From: JBKHYJ01 sp046565505
GTDB lineage: Bacteria; Acidobacteriota; Blastocatellia; UBA7656
Direction: 5' to 3'
Assembly (NCBI GenBank): GCA_046565505.1
Contig: JBKHYJ010000073.1
Span: 8,082-72,081, forward strand
DNA: 64,000 nt
Position 1 is the stretch's first letter. Every line of letters begins with the position of its first letter. The position numbers and the translations under genes were made by a program. This document shows, piece by piece, positions 39,616 to 49,430 of the stretch. The notes below the pieces were generated by a model. It was not told where the DNA came from. It did no database searches and worked only from the letters and a program-made list of their open reading frames with translations.

Positions 39616-40593
39616 GTGCCCAGAAAGCGAAGCACATACCGCAACTGGCTAGAGTTTTTGCCCGCATGGCTGTTATTAAAGTCTCTCGGCCTTCTGCCGC
39701 GCCGTGCCGCGATCTCCGTCGGCAAGATGATAGCCCGCGCCGCTTACCGCCTTCAGGGGAGGTTACAGCGCACGGGGCACAGGAATCTCGCGTTAGCCAT
39801 GCCGGGGCTGTGCGCGCGCGAGCGCAATGCGATACTCTCAGGAGTTGTTGATAACCTCGGCAGGTTGCTCGGCGAGTTCTCCCAATTCCCCAAAATCACG
39901 CCTCAGAACATACGCGACCTGGTTGTCTACGACGGGTTCGAGAATTACTGGCGCGCCGCCGAACAAGGGCGCGGCGTTTTACTATTGACCGGGCACGTGG
40001 GGGCGTGGGAGCTTTGCGCCTTCGCGCAAGGAATCTACGGCCGGCCGCTAAGTTTCCTGGTTCGCCCGCTCGACAATCCGCTCCTTGATAGAATGATCAC
40101 GCGCTACCGCGAGCTTTCCGGCAATCGCACAATAGATAAGAATAGGGCCGTGAAGGCTGTGCTGGAAACGATAAGGCGGGGCGAGGACGTAGGGCTGTTG
40201 ATAGACGTCAACACAGTGGCAGATCAGGGGGTGTTTTGCGACTTCTTCGGGATACCCGCATGTTCGACTACGGGGCTGGCCACATTCGCCCTGCGTACGG
40301 GGGCGCCCGTTATTCCCGGCTTCCTGCTCTGGGACGAGCGGTTGAAGAAACACCGCCTGCGTTTCGATACAGAGGTGCAGGTGATTAGGACAGGTGATTT
40401 CAAAGAAGAAGTGCGTCTCAACACGGCCCTGTTCACAAAGGTAATCGAGCACTACGCCCAGAATTATCCAGACCAATGGCTCTGGATTCACAAGAGGTGG
40501 CACACCCGCCCGGAGGGCGAAGCGGACCTATACGGCCCGGTCAAGGGCGCGGCCGCTAAGGGTGCTTCGATGAAAGTGGAGGTCGGGGTCTGA
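39616..40593 (+). CDS. LpxL/HtrB-type lipid A acyltransferase
   Basis: 325 residues from a GTG at 39616; no strong ribosome site is seen. The acyltransferase HxxxxE motif is H127-E132 (LLLTGHVGAWELCAF). Other landmarks are RNLALAMPGLCARERNAIL, a Gly-Arg rich LGRLLGEFSQFP, and the C-terminal YPDQWLWIHKRWHTRP typical of the family. It adds secondary acyl chains to lipid A at the inner membrane. Which acyl chain cannot be told. Confidence 0.88.
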   Translation: MPRKRSTYRNWLEFLPAWLLLKSLGLLPRRAAISVGKMIARAAYRLQGRLQRTGHRNLALAMPGLCARERNAILSGVVDNLGRLLGEFSQFPKITPQNIRDLVVYDGFENYWRAAEQGRGVLLLTGHVGAWELCAFAQGIYGRPLSFLVRPLDNPLLDRMITRYRELSGNRTIDKNRAVKAVLETIRRGEDVGLLIDVNTVADQGVFCDFFGIPACSTTGLATFALRTGAPVIPGFLLWDERLKKHRLRFDTEVQVIRTGDFKEEVRLNTALFTKVIEHYAQNYPDQWLWIHKRWHTRPEGEADLYGPVKGAAAKGASMKVEVGV

Positions 40594-40629
40594 GGGTCGG
40601 CAAGCGGCATGTGATGACTGTCAAGATCA

Positions 40630-40989
40630 TTAATTTGCAGCCCCTGTTCTATTGTAGTCGTCCTCGAATCGAGTTATATCGTCTTCGCCCAGATACGACC
40701 CGCATTGAACCTCGATAAACACCAGGGGCCGCTCCCCGGTGCTCATCACCCTGTGCCTGGTCCTGACCGGGATCACCACTTCTTCGTTCGACCGCAAGCT
40801 GACTTCTCTGTCCCCGACGGTCACGGCCGCTTCACCATCGACTATGACCCAATGCTCGGTGCGGCTCTCATGCATTTGCAGGCTGATGCGGTGCCCGGGC
40901 TTGACTTCGATACGTTTGACCTTGTACCCGGGCCCCTCTGCCAGGACCTCGTAATTTCCCCACGGCCGCTCGTCTCGCTCCATTGCCAT
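40630..40989 (-). CDS. Single-domain cupin, mannose-6-phosphate isomerase type II-like
   Basis: 119 residues matching the C-terminal cupin of ManC/ManA type enzymes: RPWGNYEVLAEGPGYKVKRI, PGHRISLQMHESRTEHWVIV, GEAAVTVGDREV and IPVRTRHRVMSTGERPL. The His and Glu residues expected for the metal site are present (H and E in LQMHESRTEHW, the later RHRV). There is no nucleotidyltransferase domain, so isomerase or a sugar-binding role is possible. Start MAMERDE or the inner Met. Confidence 0.85.
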   Translation of the reverse strand: MAMERDERPWGNYEVLAEGPGYKVKRIEVKPGHRISLQMHESRTEHWVIVDGEAAVTVGDREVSLRSNEEVVIPVRTRHRVMSTGERPLVFIEVQCGSYLGEDDITRFEDDYNRTGAAN

Positions 40990-41081
40990 AATGACGATCA
41001 GTTTACACTAATTCGGGGCTCAAGCGCACAGGTAAAATTAGAGGCTCAGGCCCGGCGTTGGGATGGGCCAATGGCGTACGG

Positions 41082-41110
41082 AAAGAAAAAGGGGATGGTC
41101 GCCCATCCCC
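41082..41110 (-). terminator. Intrinsic terminator of the KGG-rich gene
   Basis: GGGGATGG / CCATCCCC with a 4-nt loop. On the minus strand the stem is followed by TTTTTCTTTC, 45 bases after the KGG-rich stop. Confidence 0.85.
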
Positions 41111-41154
41111 GCGTTCTCACACAGAGAACCCCCGTTTTGCGTAGCGGCAATGTG

Positions 41155-41274
41155 CTATTTCTTCTTAGCGCCGCCCTTCTTAGCGCCGCCCTTCGAGCCG
41201 CCCTTCGAGCCGCCCTTCGAGCCGCCGCCGCCGCCAGATGATTTCTTGGCGCCGCCTTTCTTTGCTGTTGGCAT
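41155..41274 (-). CDS. 39-residue KGG-rich basic protein
   Basis: ATG at 41274 with AAAGGAG upstream, TAG at 41155-41157. The product begins MPTAKKGGAKKSS, followed by GGGGGS, three SKGG-type units and KKGGAKKGGAKKK. It is lysine-rich with no acidic residue, so it probably binds nucleic acid like histone H1-type or small KGG stress proteins. It has its own strong promoter, palindromic operator and terminator, so it is monocistronic and tightly regulated. The three near-identical AGCCGCCCTTCG units show internal repeat expansion. Function is inferred from composition only. Confidence 0.78.
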   Translation of the reverse strand: MPTAKKGGAKKSSGGGGGSKGGSKGGSKGGAKKGGAKKK

Positions 41275-41375
41275 AAAGTGTGCTTCTCCTTTCGTTAAAT
41301 TTTTACCCCATACACAAGATAATGTAGCTGAACTACTCTTGTGTACTACTGTAAATGATACACAACATATTGTTG

Positions 41376-41404
41376 TATATATTTGCTTTGTCCATTCTTG
41401 TCAA
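41376..41404 (-). promoter_or_regulatory. Consensus sigma70 promoter with overlapping palindromes (KGG-rich gene)
   Basis: On the minus strand TTGACA (41404-41399), 17 bases, TATATA (41381-41376). A palindrome ACAACATATTGTTGT at 41362-41376 abuts the -10 and extends to a 23-bp near-palindrome. A second inverted pair of TACACAAGA / TCTTGTGTA spans about 41311-41347 in the leader. Four copies of TACACAA-like sites in all suggest a dedicated repressor. Confidence 0.8.
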
Positions 41405-41585
41405 CTTTTTTTTTTGTATGCCGCTGGATAAAAATGATTAATAACCCCCCTTCCCCTGAAACGGGCTGCCAGAGCCGGTTTCAAGCTGGCGTGCCGGCCG
41501 CCGCGCGCGCCGCGCACCGCGCCCCGGCATGCGGCGACTGCTCGCGCGCCGGCGCGAGCTTTTCAGATACGCGCAGGCTGATAAT

Positions 41586-41637
41586 GGCTCCCAGAGCCGC
41601 TTTCAGGGTGGCTGCCCTGAAAGCGGCTCTGGGAGCC
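41586..41637. repeat. Perfect palindrome with 23-bp arms
   Basis: Arms of 23 bp beginning GGCTCCCAGAGCCGCTTTC and ending in the exact complement, with a 6-nt loop. Near 41452-41487 is a related imperfect hairpin (GAAACGGGCT / AGCCGGTTTC). The 280 bp between the KGG promoter and the PHP gene otherwise hold no gene. The core matches the hairpin at 6396 and looks like a REP- or MITE-type element. Confidence 0.85.
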
Positions 41638-41721
41638 CCTTCCACGGCGGTGGCACGAAAGTGGCTCCAGACGCGAGTTTCGAGCCTTCCGGCCGCGCGC
41701 GGACCGGATTGACTTTGCCGA

Positions 41722-42627
41722 ATGGCGGTAGATAATATCGAGGCGATGCTGAAAAATGTGATCGACCTTCATGCCCACACTTCATACTCGGATGGCAGCG
41801 CGACACCATCGCAGCTGGTGGCGCTGGCTCACTCGCTCGGCGCGCGCGCGGTTGCCATAACCGACCATGACACGGTCGACGGCCTGCCGGAGGGCCGCGC
41901 GGCCGCCGACGAGCTGGGAGTCGAGTTCGTCAACGGTATTGAGATCAGCGCCGACTACTCGCCCGGGACCATGCACATACTGGGTTACTGTATTAACCCG
42001 GAGACCCCCTCGCTGGCACTCAAGCTTGACGAGCTTAGAGCTGCCCGCAATAACAGGAATCCGCAGATAGCGGCCCGCCTGCAATCGCTCGGGCTCGATG
42101 TCGACTATGAAGACGTTGCCCGACTGGCCGGGAATGAAGTCGTAGGGCGCCCGCACTTCGCCCGCCTGATGGTGGAAAGGGGTTACGCCAGTAGCATCCA
42201 GGATGCCTTTGACAGGTTTCTGGCGAAGGGGGCCGCCGCGTACGTAGAGAAGGCGCGCCTGTCTCCCGCCGATTCCATCGCGTTGATCCAGGAGGCAGGC
42301 GGGGTCGCCATTCTTGCTCACCCATACCAGTTGAAGCTTTCGTCAATAGAAGAGGTGGAGCGGCTGATAGCCGAGCTTGCCGCGATGGGGCTGGACGGGA
42401 TCGAGGCCATATACAGCCGCCACAGCCCCGCCGAGCGCAATATGTATGCTCAGATGGCAGCGCGCCACGGGCTGCTTGTTACGGGCGGGAGCGACTATCA
42501 CGGGACTTATAAGCCTGACATTAGCATCGTGACGGGGAAGGGCGATTTAGAAGTGCCTTACGTATTGATCGAGCAAGTCAAAGCGCGTGCGACCGCCCGG
42601 GTAAAGTCGGCCGGGAATCAGGCGTAG
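41722..42627 (+). CDS. PHP-domain metal-dependent phosphoesterase
   Basis: 301 residues, a complete PHP domain of the YciV/RNase AM type: DLHAHTSYSDG (H17, H19), AITDHDTVDG, GIEISADY, LAHPYQL and GGSDYHGTYKP supply the metal ligands. The inserted helical part (about 95-180) is usual for the 3',5'-nucleoside bisphosphatase group. Start at ATG 41722 or 41746; neither has a clear ribosome site. Located 116 bases before deoC; both could serve nucleotide or nucleoside breakdown, which is inference. Confidence 0.9.
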   Translation: MAVDNIEAMLKNVIDLHAHTSYSDGSATPSQLVALAHSLGARAVAITDHDTVDGLPEGRAAADELGVEFVNGIEISADYSPGTMHILGYCINPETPSLALKLDELRAARNNRNPQIAARLQSLGLDVDYEDVARLAGNEVVGRPHFARLMVERGYASSIQDAFDRFLAKGAAAYVEKARLSPADSIALIQEAGGVAILAHPYQLKLSSIEEVERLIAELAAMGLDGIEAIYSRHSPAERNMYAQMAARHGLLVTGGSDYHGTYKPDISIVTGKGDLEVPYVLIEQVKARATARVKSAGNQA

Positions 42628-42743
42628 TAAAGAGATGGGCGGCGTCACAATCAGTTGAGAATCTGGGGGCAGAACCTTGAGCCGGTCTAATAAGGGTCTG
42701 GAGTCGCGGCAAGGAAGGTTATTGAGGGAAGCTGTTTAGGTTT

Positions 42744-43640
42744 ATGCAAGACAATTTGAATATCGAAGAGTTGGTTTCCCAAATTACAGATGTGATTTTA
42801 TCGCGGCTGGGTACGGGGGCGCCGGCCCATGAATGCGCCGTTTACCACGACGAGTGCTTCGTGAAGTGCCCGGACCGTATGCAGTCCCTAGTTACGTCCG
42901 GCGGCGTCAGGTTAGGGCTTTCCGGCCCGGAGAGCGCGGCCGCGCGCGAGGTGGCCCGCTACATAGACCACACGCTGCTGAAGCCCGACGCCTCGCGCGA
43001 CGAGATCCTGAACGTGTGCGAGGAAGGGTCGCGCTATGGGTTTGCCTCCGTGTGCATAAACCCTACCTGGGTGCGCGAAGCTGCATGCGCACTGCGCGGC
43101 AGTGGGGTGAAGGTGTGTACGGTGATCGGCTTCCCGCTCGGGGCGAATGTGCCTGACACGAAATCTTTCGAGGCGAGGCGCGCTATCTTCGATGGCGCGA
43201 GCGAGCTTGATATGGTCATCAACGTCGGCGCGCTGAAGTCCGGCGATTACGACCTCGTGTCGCGAGATATCGACGGCGTAGTCCGTGTAGCGCACGAGGT
43301 CGGATTTATCTGCAAGGTAATCATCGAGACTGCGCTGCTGACGGACGACGAGAAAGTCAGGGCATGTATCATAGCTAAGGAGGCAGGCGCCGATTTCGTC
43401 AAGACCTCGACCGGGTTCAGCAAGGGGGGCGCCACGGTAGCAGACATCGCCCTCATGCGCCGCGTGGTGGGCGGCGAGATGGGCGTCAAGGCGTCTGGCG
43501 GGGTCAGGGATTTGAAACAGGCGCAGGAGATGATACGGGCCGGCGCGACACGCATCGGCGCTAGCGTCGGGGTCAAGATAGTCCAGGAAATCGCCGGCAA
43601 CCCCCAGCCCGCCAACGGCCATGCGAGCGGGGGCTACTGA
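42744..43640 (+). CDS. deoC: Deoxyribose-phosphate aldolase with N-terminal encapsulation-like extension
   Basis: 298 residues. The aldolase core (from about 68) has DHTLLKPDASRDEI, SVCINPTWVREA, VIGFPLGANVPDTK, the Schiff-base K220 in FVKTSTGFSKGGAT, and K249 in VKASGGVRD, so it should cleave deoxyribose-5-P to acetaldehyde and glyceraldehyde-3-P. The first 22 residues (LNIEELVSQITDVILSRLG) are a predicted amphipathic helix of the kind that targets enzymes into bacterial microcompartments. A Cys/His segment (HECAVYHDECFVKCP, 29-43) follows. No shell protein gene is in the window. Confidence 0.93.
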   Translation: MQDNLNIEELVSQITDVILSRLGTGAPAHECAVYHDECFVKCPDRMQSLVTSGGVRLGLSGPESAAAREVARYIDHTLLKPDASRDEILNVCEEGSRYGFASVCINPTWVREAACALRGSGVKVCTVIGFPLGANVPDTKSFEARRAIFDGASELDMVINVGALKSGDYDLVSRDIDGVVRVAHEVGFICKVIIETALLTDDEKVRACIIAKEAGADFVKTSTGFSKGGATVADIALMRRVVGGEMGVKASGGVRDLKQAQEMIRAGATRIGASVGVKIVQEIAGNPQPANGHASGGY

Positions 43641-43659
43641 CGCGGCAGGCTGCATGAAT

Positions 43660-43699
43660 AATAGCGGCGCGGCCCCATGCCCGGGGCCGCGCCGCTATT
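43660..43699. terminator. Bidirectional terminator between deoC and fabH
   Basis: A perfect 17-bp stem (AATAGCGGCGCGGCCCC and its complement, 6-nt loop) lies between the two convergent genes. T-rich ends on both sides (CTATTTC; minus CTATTATTC) are short. Confidence 0.85.
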
Positions 43700-43715
43700 T
43701 CACGCCCGGTAATTC

Positions 43716-44714
43716 TTAGTAAGCCCAGCGGACCAGGACGGAGCCGACAGTGTAGCCGGCCCCGACGGCGGCCAGCACTACAAGGCTTCCTTTTTTAAGC
43801 CGCCCATCGTCGAGCGCGTCCCCCATCGCGAGCGGGACCGTCCCGGCGGTCGTGTTGCCATACTTGTGGATGTTTTTGACAACCTTGCTTTCATCGAGCC
43901 CCATCTTTTCGGCCGCCGCGTTGATGATGCGCAGGTTCGCCTGGTGCGCGATGAAGAGGTCTACATCTTTGCCGCTGAAATTGTTCCGCTCGAGTATGCC
44001 GCGGCTGGCTTCTCCCATTTTGCGCACGGCATACTTGAATACAGGCTGGCCTTCTTGATGGACGTAGTGCATCTTTTTCTCTACGGTCTCATGAGAAGAG
44101 GGGTTGAGGCTCCCGCCTGCGGGCATGTAGAGGAACTGGCCTCCCGACCCGTCGATCTCGTGCATGTAGTCGAGTATTCCGAAATCTTCGCTCTCGCTCG
44201 GCTCAAGCAGCACGGCCCCCGCGCCGTCGCCGAACAGCACGCACGTGGCGCGGTCTTCAAAATTAATTATGCTCGACATCACGTCCGCCCCGATCACCAC
44301 GACCTTGCTGTGCGCGCCTGATTCTATGAATTGGGCTCCGACCGTCAGCGCGTAAAGGAAGCCCGAGCAGGCGGCCGATATGTCGAACCCCCAGGCGCGC
44401 GTGGCGCGTATCTTGTTTTGTACCATGCAGGCGGTCGAGGGGAAAAACATGTCGGGCGTTACAGTGGCGACGATAATCACATCTATATCATCAGCCTCTA
44501 TCCCCCTCCGCTTGAGCAGGTCGCCCGCCGCCTGCGCCGCCAACTCCGAAGTCGGAGTGCCCGGCTCGACCATGTGCCGCTCGATGATGCCCGTGCGCTC
44601 GACTATCCAGTCATGACTCGTGTTAACCCTCTCCGCAAGGTCGTAGTTTGTAACAACCTTCGGCGGCACGTAACGACCCAGCGCCGTTATCTTCGCCCTG
44701 CGTGTAGTTCTCAT
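43716..44714 (-). CDS. fabH: 3-oxoacyl-ACP synthase III (FabH)
   Basis: 332 residues. The catalytic triad is C116 (FDISAACSGFLYAL), His in LFIAHQANLRIINA and Asn in YGNTTAGTVPLAM. The start MRTTRRAKITALGRYVPPKV matches the family. It condenses acetyl- or branched acyl-CoA with malonyl-ACP to start fatty acid synthesis. It stands alone (no fab operon). GGAGGG lies about 11 bases before the ATG at 44714. Confidence 0.95.
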   Translation of the reverse strand: MRTTRRAKITALGRYVPPKVVTNYDLAERVNTSHDWIVERTGIIERHMVEPGTPTSELAAQAAGDLLKRRGIEADDIDVIIVATVTPDMFFPSTACMVQNKIRATRAWGFDISAACSGFLYALTVGAQFIESGAHSKVVVIGADVMSSIINFEDRATCVLFGDGAGAVLLEPSESEDFGILDYMHEIDGSGGQFLYMPAGGSLNPSSHETVEKKMHYVHQEGQPVFKYAVRKMGEASRGILERNNFSGKDVDLFIAHQANLRIINAAAEKMGLDESKVVKNIHKYGNTTAGTVPLAMGDALDDGRLKKGSLVVLAAVGAGYTVGSVLVRWAY

Positions 44715-45057
44715 TAAGCCCGGCCCTCCAAATAAAATATACCTCTATATACAATGAAGATGCAGACGAGACATTACTCAAATAAGCCCCGATACTAGCA
44801 TCTGATAGTTTTGCGGCGCAAGGAGGCGCGGCCCGCCTTCCGTTTTGGCTCAACGGATTGTTTGCCGCGTCGGCTTATGATATATGGTCAGCGGGGCCGC
44901 TTCGGTTGACGGTCATGCGCCGCGCCCCCGAATGCGCCTTCCCGAAACGAAATTATGAGCGACGGGCAACACGCGAAGCGGAGCGGCGCGGGGTTTGTGC
45001 TGATCCCCTCCGCTGTTGTGGGGCCGGCCCGTTAATCATAACAAAGGAGAAAAGTTT
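44715..45057. other. Divergent spacer between fabH and the membrane-protein gene
   Basis: No gene seen. AT-rich stretches near 44730-44760 (TATATAC, AAATAAAATATAC) could carry the fabH promoter on the minus strand; no clear -35 was found. The right part is GC-rich apart from the AAAGGAGA ribosome site of the next gene. Confidence 0.35.
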
Positions 45058-45732
45058 ATGGCAGATACGACTTCAGGCGACCGCATGAGCATTACGCAGC
45101 TTATACTGATCCCGAGCGTCATAAGCCTGGCTATAACTTTGGTAAGGCTCATCGGGGAGCTTCAAGGCTGGCCGTCTGCCCTGTTCAACCGCGAGCCGGG
45201 CGGTGCCGGCTCCATCATCGGCATCACCTGGCTCGCGCCAATCTTCGGGATCTATTTCGCGCTAAAACTATCGGGCGCGGGCGAGGGGCCGGAGAATCGC
45301 GGGCGCGCGGTGCGGCTGGCCGTCTTCGGCCTGCTGCTCATGTTCGGAGGGTTCGCGGCGCTCTTCCCGAAATTCAAGTTCCCCGGCAAAGAAGCGCTCG
45401 GGCTCCTGCTGCTAGTCGGGGCCGTCGCTTTCCAATACGCCGCATGGCCCAAGCTGTTCAAGACGCTGCTCGCGTACGCCTACGCGGCCCGAATACCCGT
45501 AGCGATACTGATGTTCTTCGCGATACGCGGCGACTGGGGGACCCATTACGACGTTGTGCGCCCGGATTTTCCTGTTTCCGACAGCTTCTGGCCCAGGTAT
45601 TTTCAGATAGCTTTCCTGCCTCAGATGGTCCTCTGGATCGCCTTCACCATCATCACGGGCTCGCTTTTCGGGAGCGTAGTGACCGCAATCGTCCGCAGGG
45701 GCAAGCCTTCAGTCCAGGCGGCCAATGCCTGA
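45058..45732 (+). CDS. Five-to-six-helix integral membrane protein of unknown function
   Basis: 224 residues from ATG 45058 (AAAGGAGA upstream). Hydrophobic segments: ITQLILIPSVISLAITLVRL, IIGITWLAPIFGIYFAL, LAVFGLLLMFGGFAALF, ALGLLLLVGAVAFQYA, IPVAILMFFAIRG and MVLWIAFTIITGSLFGSVVT. I recognise no family motif. It is monocistronic, followed by a terminator. Confidence 0.75.
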   Translation: MADTTSGDRMSITQLILIPSVISLAITLVRLIGELQGWPSALFNREPGGAGSIIGITWLAPIFGIYFALKLSGAGEGPENRGRAVRLAVFGLLLMFGGFAALFPKFKFPGKEALGLLLLVGAVAFQYAAWPKLFKTLLAYAYAARIPVAILMFFAIRGDWGTHYDVVRPDFPVSDSFWPRYFQIAFLPQMVLWIAFTIITGSLFGSVVTAIVRRGKPSVQAANA

Positions 45733-45739
45733 CATAAAA

Positions 45740-45768
45740 GGCCGCCGAGCACGCTCTGCTCGGCGGCC
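45740..45768. terminator. Bidirectional terminator
   Basis: GGCCGCCGAGCA / TGCTCGGCGGCC, 5-nt loop. On the minus strand it is followed by TTTTATG, so it is best suited to end the inositol-phosphate synthase gene, and it lies eight bases past the membrane-protein stop. Confidence 0.85.
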
Positions 45769-45792
45769 TCCGTCATGCCATTTAAGGCACCC

Positions 45793-47121
<1,329 letters not shown>

Positions 47122-47414
47122 TGTGTGTAGCGGTTCCTTTCCGATGGCCTCCGGCCTGACGCTTTGTCGGCATCATCAATTAAACCAGAATCGGCTGATA
47201 GAGTCTTGCGCATTGCTGCTGATGTTTAGCGGTGAGTTGCGGAATGGGCGCGCGCGGAGGAATCAATGGCCCATGCGAACGGCATGGCGGCGGTATGGCT
47301 TGATGATTTGTTAAGGCTTAACGATCTGGTAACGAGGCTTGCGATGGCCTGACGGCGGTATGGCCCCATGCCCTTAGTCCCCGCGGGGGCCGACCTGCGC
47401 CGGGTCAAACCCGG

Positions 47415-48308
47415 CTAACCCTTCGCGCCTTCGCGGTACAGGCGCGGCGTCACGCCTGTAATTGATTTGAATATTTTTGTGAAGTGGCTCTGGCTCTGGT
47501 AACCGACCCTGGTCGCGATCTCGATTATTGGTAACGAAGTTTCTGTCAGCAGCCTCCGCGCGTGCTCAAGCCGCACGTTGGCGAGATAGACATGAGGCGT
47601 GATCCCCGTGATCTGTTTGAACAGGCGCGCGAAGTGGTACTCGGAAAGGTACGCCGCCGAGGCTATCTCTTCGACCGCAAGCTCGCGGCCGAAGTTATCA
47701 TGCATGAACTCTATGGCGCGGCGCAGCCGTCTGTCTACGGGCCCCGCGCGCGACAGCTCTACCCGCGTCGATTTCCTCACTGTCAGGTGCGAGCGTAGGA
47801 GGTGAATGACGAGCTGGCGCACGAGCGCGTCAATCATCGCGCCGTGACCTAATTCCCCGACTTCTATTTCGCTTATTATCGACCGCGCGATTCGTGCGAT
47901 GGTCTCATCGTTGGCCCGGCTGTGGCGGAATAGTATCTCCGCGGAGATGCGGGTCAATCCGATTTCCGTCACCATCTCATTGACCAGTGCGGGGCTTATT
48001 CGGACCGAAACGAATTCAACGCCTGACGCGCGCGCGGCATGACTCTGCCCTATGCCCGTGAGCGCGACGCCGCCCGCAGACAACTCGAAATCGTCAGGGC
48101 CGACGGTGACCTCCATACTTCCCGCCAATACGGCCGTCACGGTGAACGCGGCGTGGGAGTGGGACCCGAAATCACACGCCCGCGCCTCCGTGTGCCGGAC
48201 GCTGAACTGAGGCCGCGAAACGAACAGGTGAGTTTCGGAGGAGAACTCTTGCTCGAACGGGTCTGCCTCGCCCGGAGTCTCAGACATGGTATCAACTTCA
48301 TCAAGCAT
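47415..48308 (-). CDS. AraC-family transcriptional regulator
   Basis: 297 residues from ATG 48308 (GAGG nine bases upstream; a TTG 15 bases earlier is possible). The N-terminal half is a cupin-like effector domain with a His-rich strand (CDFGSHSHAAFTVTAVLAGS). The C-terminal tandem helix-turn-helix is complete: LAVEEIASAAYLSEYHFARL FK and the second PIIEIATRVGYQSQSHFTKI, with a standard GVTPRLYRE end. Target genes unknown; GDPD lies 21 bases upstream on the same strand, so both may be one unit. Confidence 0.9.
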   Translation of the reverse strand: MLDEVDTMSETPGEADPFEQEFSSETHLFVSRPQFSVRHTEARACDFGSHSHAAFTVTAVLAGSMEVTVGPDDFELSAGGVALTGIGQSHAARASGVEFVSVRISPALVNEMVTEIGLTRISAEILFRHSRANDETIARIARSIISEIEVGELGHGAMIDALVRQLVIHLLRSHLTVRKSTRVELSRAGPVDRRLRRAIEFMHDNFGRELAVEEIASAAYLSEYHFARLFKQITGITPHVYLANVRLEHARRLLTETSLPIIEIATRVGYQSQSHFTKIFKSITGVTPRLYREGAKG

Positions 48309-48329
48309 GGAAGCCCGCCTCAACTGAGT

Positions 48330-49268
48330 TCACCTGCGGCGGCCGCGCCCGGCCCTGTCGGCTCGCAATACTGACCCCGGCGGTCGTCTCGACCCGAGAG
48401 TATCTATCAGGCGTTTCGGATAATTCGTCATGATCGAATCCACGCCGCACGCCGCCAGCCGCCGCATGACCAGTCTGCTATTCGCCGTCCAGGCTGAAAC
48501 CGCAAGGCCGCTCTCATGTAACGTTTCGACCGTACGCCGTGTCACAAGCCCATAGTGTAGGGCCACCTCGTCAGCGCCGACGCTTTCTGCGGCGCGAACG
48601 ATCGACCGGGCGGATATTAACCTTCGCCCCGCGATCGAAAAAGTGGCGGCAGCGCGTATATCGCCGGCCATCTGTTTTGCCAGCCTGACGCTCTCGTGAT
48701 CGAATGAAAGCAGCGTAACCGCATGCTCCATACGATACTCGCGCACGAGCGATATCACGGCCTCTACTAGTGGACGCCTGTTGGCCGGCCTGCCTTTGAA
48801 CTCGATGTAGACACGCCTGAGCCTGGCGGGCGCGAGAAGCGCGAGCACAGATTCGAGCGCGGGCACGGGCTCTACCGGGACTCCCGCGCCGCCGTCGCTC
48901 ATGATGCCGGCCTCGCGCTCAAGCGCGGCGCGCAGGCGCGGCCTCTTCATCAACCGCCGCCCGAACCACCCCCCCGCGTCTAGCTCTTGAAGCTCGGCAG
49001 CCGTGAAGCTAGCCACGGGCCCCGTCGCGTTCGTGGTCCGGTTTACGCGCGCGTCATGTATGACTACGACCTTCCCGTCGGCCGACAGTTGCGCGTCCAT
49101 CTCTACTCCATCCGCGCCTAGGGCGACCGCGAGCCCGAACGCGGCGAGCGTGTTCTCGGGCGCGAAACCGGAAGCGCCCCTGTGCGCAATCACAAGCGGC
49201 TCTCGGTTGTGCTCTGTGGCAGGGCGGATTTTGAATAGAGGCGTTACCATCTCAAAGTTACTTATCAT
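48330..49268 (-). CDS. Glycerophosphodiester phosphodiesterase
   Basis: 312 residues. The GDPD motif HRGASGFAPENTLAAF, metal Glu/Asp in VEMDAQLSADGKVVVIHDA, and the later IYIEFKG, LLSFDHESVR and VSAWTANSRL are present. It has no signal peptide, so it is cytoplasmic: it hydrolyses glycerophosphodiesters to glycerol-3-P and an alcohol. Start ATG 49268; Met at 49250 is possible. Confidence 0.92.
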   Translation of the reverse strand: MISNFEMVTPLFKIRPATEHNREPLVIAHRGASGFAPENTLAAFGLAVALGADGVEMDAQLSADGKVVVIHDARVNRTTNATGPVASFTAAELQELDAGGWFGRRLMKRPRLRAALEREAGIMSDGGAGVPVEPVPALESVLALLAPARLRRVYIEFKGRPANRRPLVEAVISLVREYRMEHAVTLLSFDHESVRLAKQMAGDIRAAATFSIAGRRLISARSIVRAAESVGADEVALHYGLVTRRTVETLHESGLAVSAWTANSRLVMRRLAACGVDSIMTNYPKRLIDTLGSRRPPGSVLRADRAGRGRRR

Positions 49269-49430
49269 AATAAAGTGCCGCGGCGCGCGGGGGCAACTCC
49301 CCGGCAGGAGGGGCGGATGGGGCGCGTCAACCGCGAGCAGTACGCGGCCCGAACATGCGGCGAATGAGGTTATGAGAGCCGGATGGCCGCGCCGCGCATG
49401 AGCAGACCGGCGCGGGGCCGAACGCAGCCA

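Noticed and set aside
44858..45088. 76-codon plus-strand frame before the membrane protein
   Set aside because: No ribosome site; overlaps the well-started membrane-protein gene in another frame.
47122..47414. Repeated GGCGGTATGGC units in the spacer before ino1
   Set aside because: Two short direct copies only (about 47286 and 47351); too little to call a functional element.
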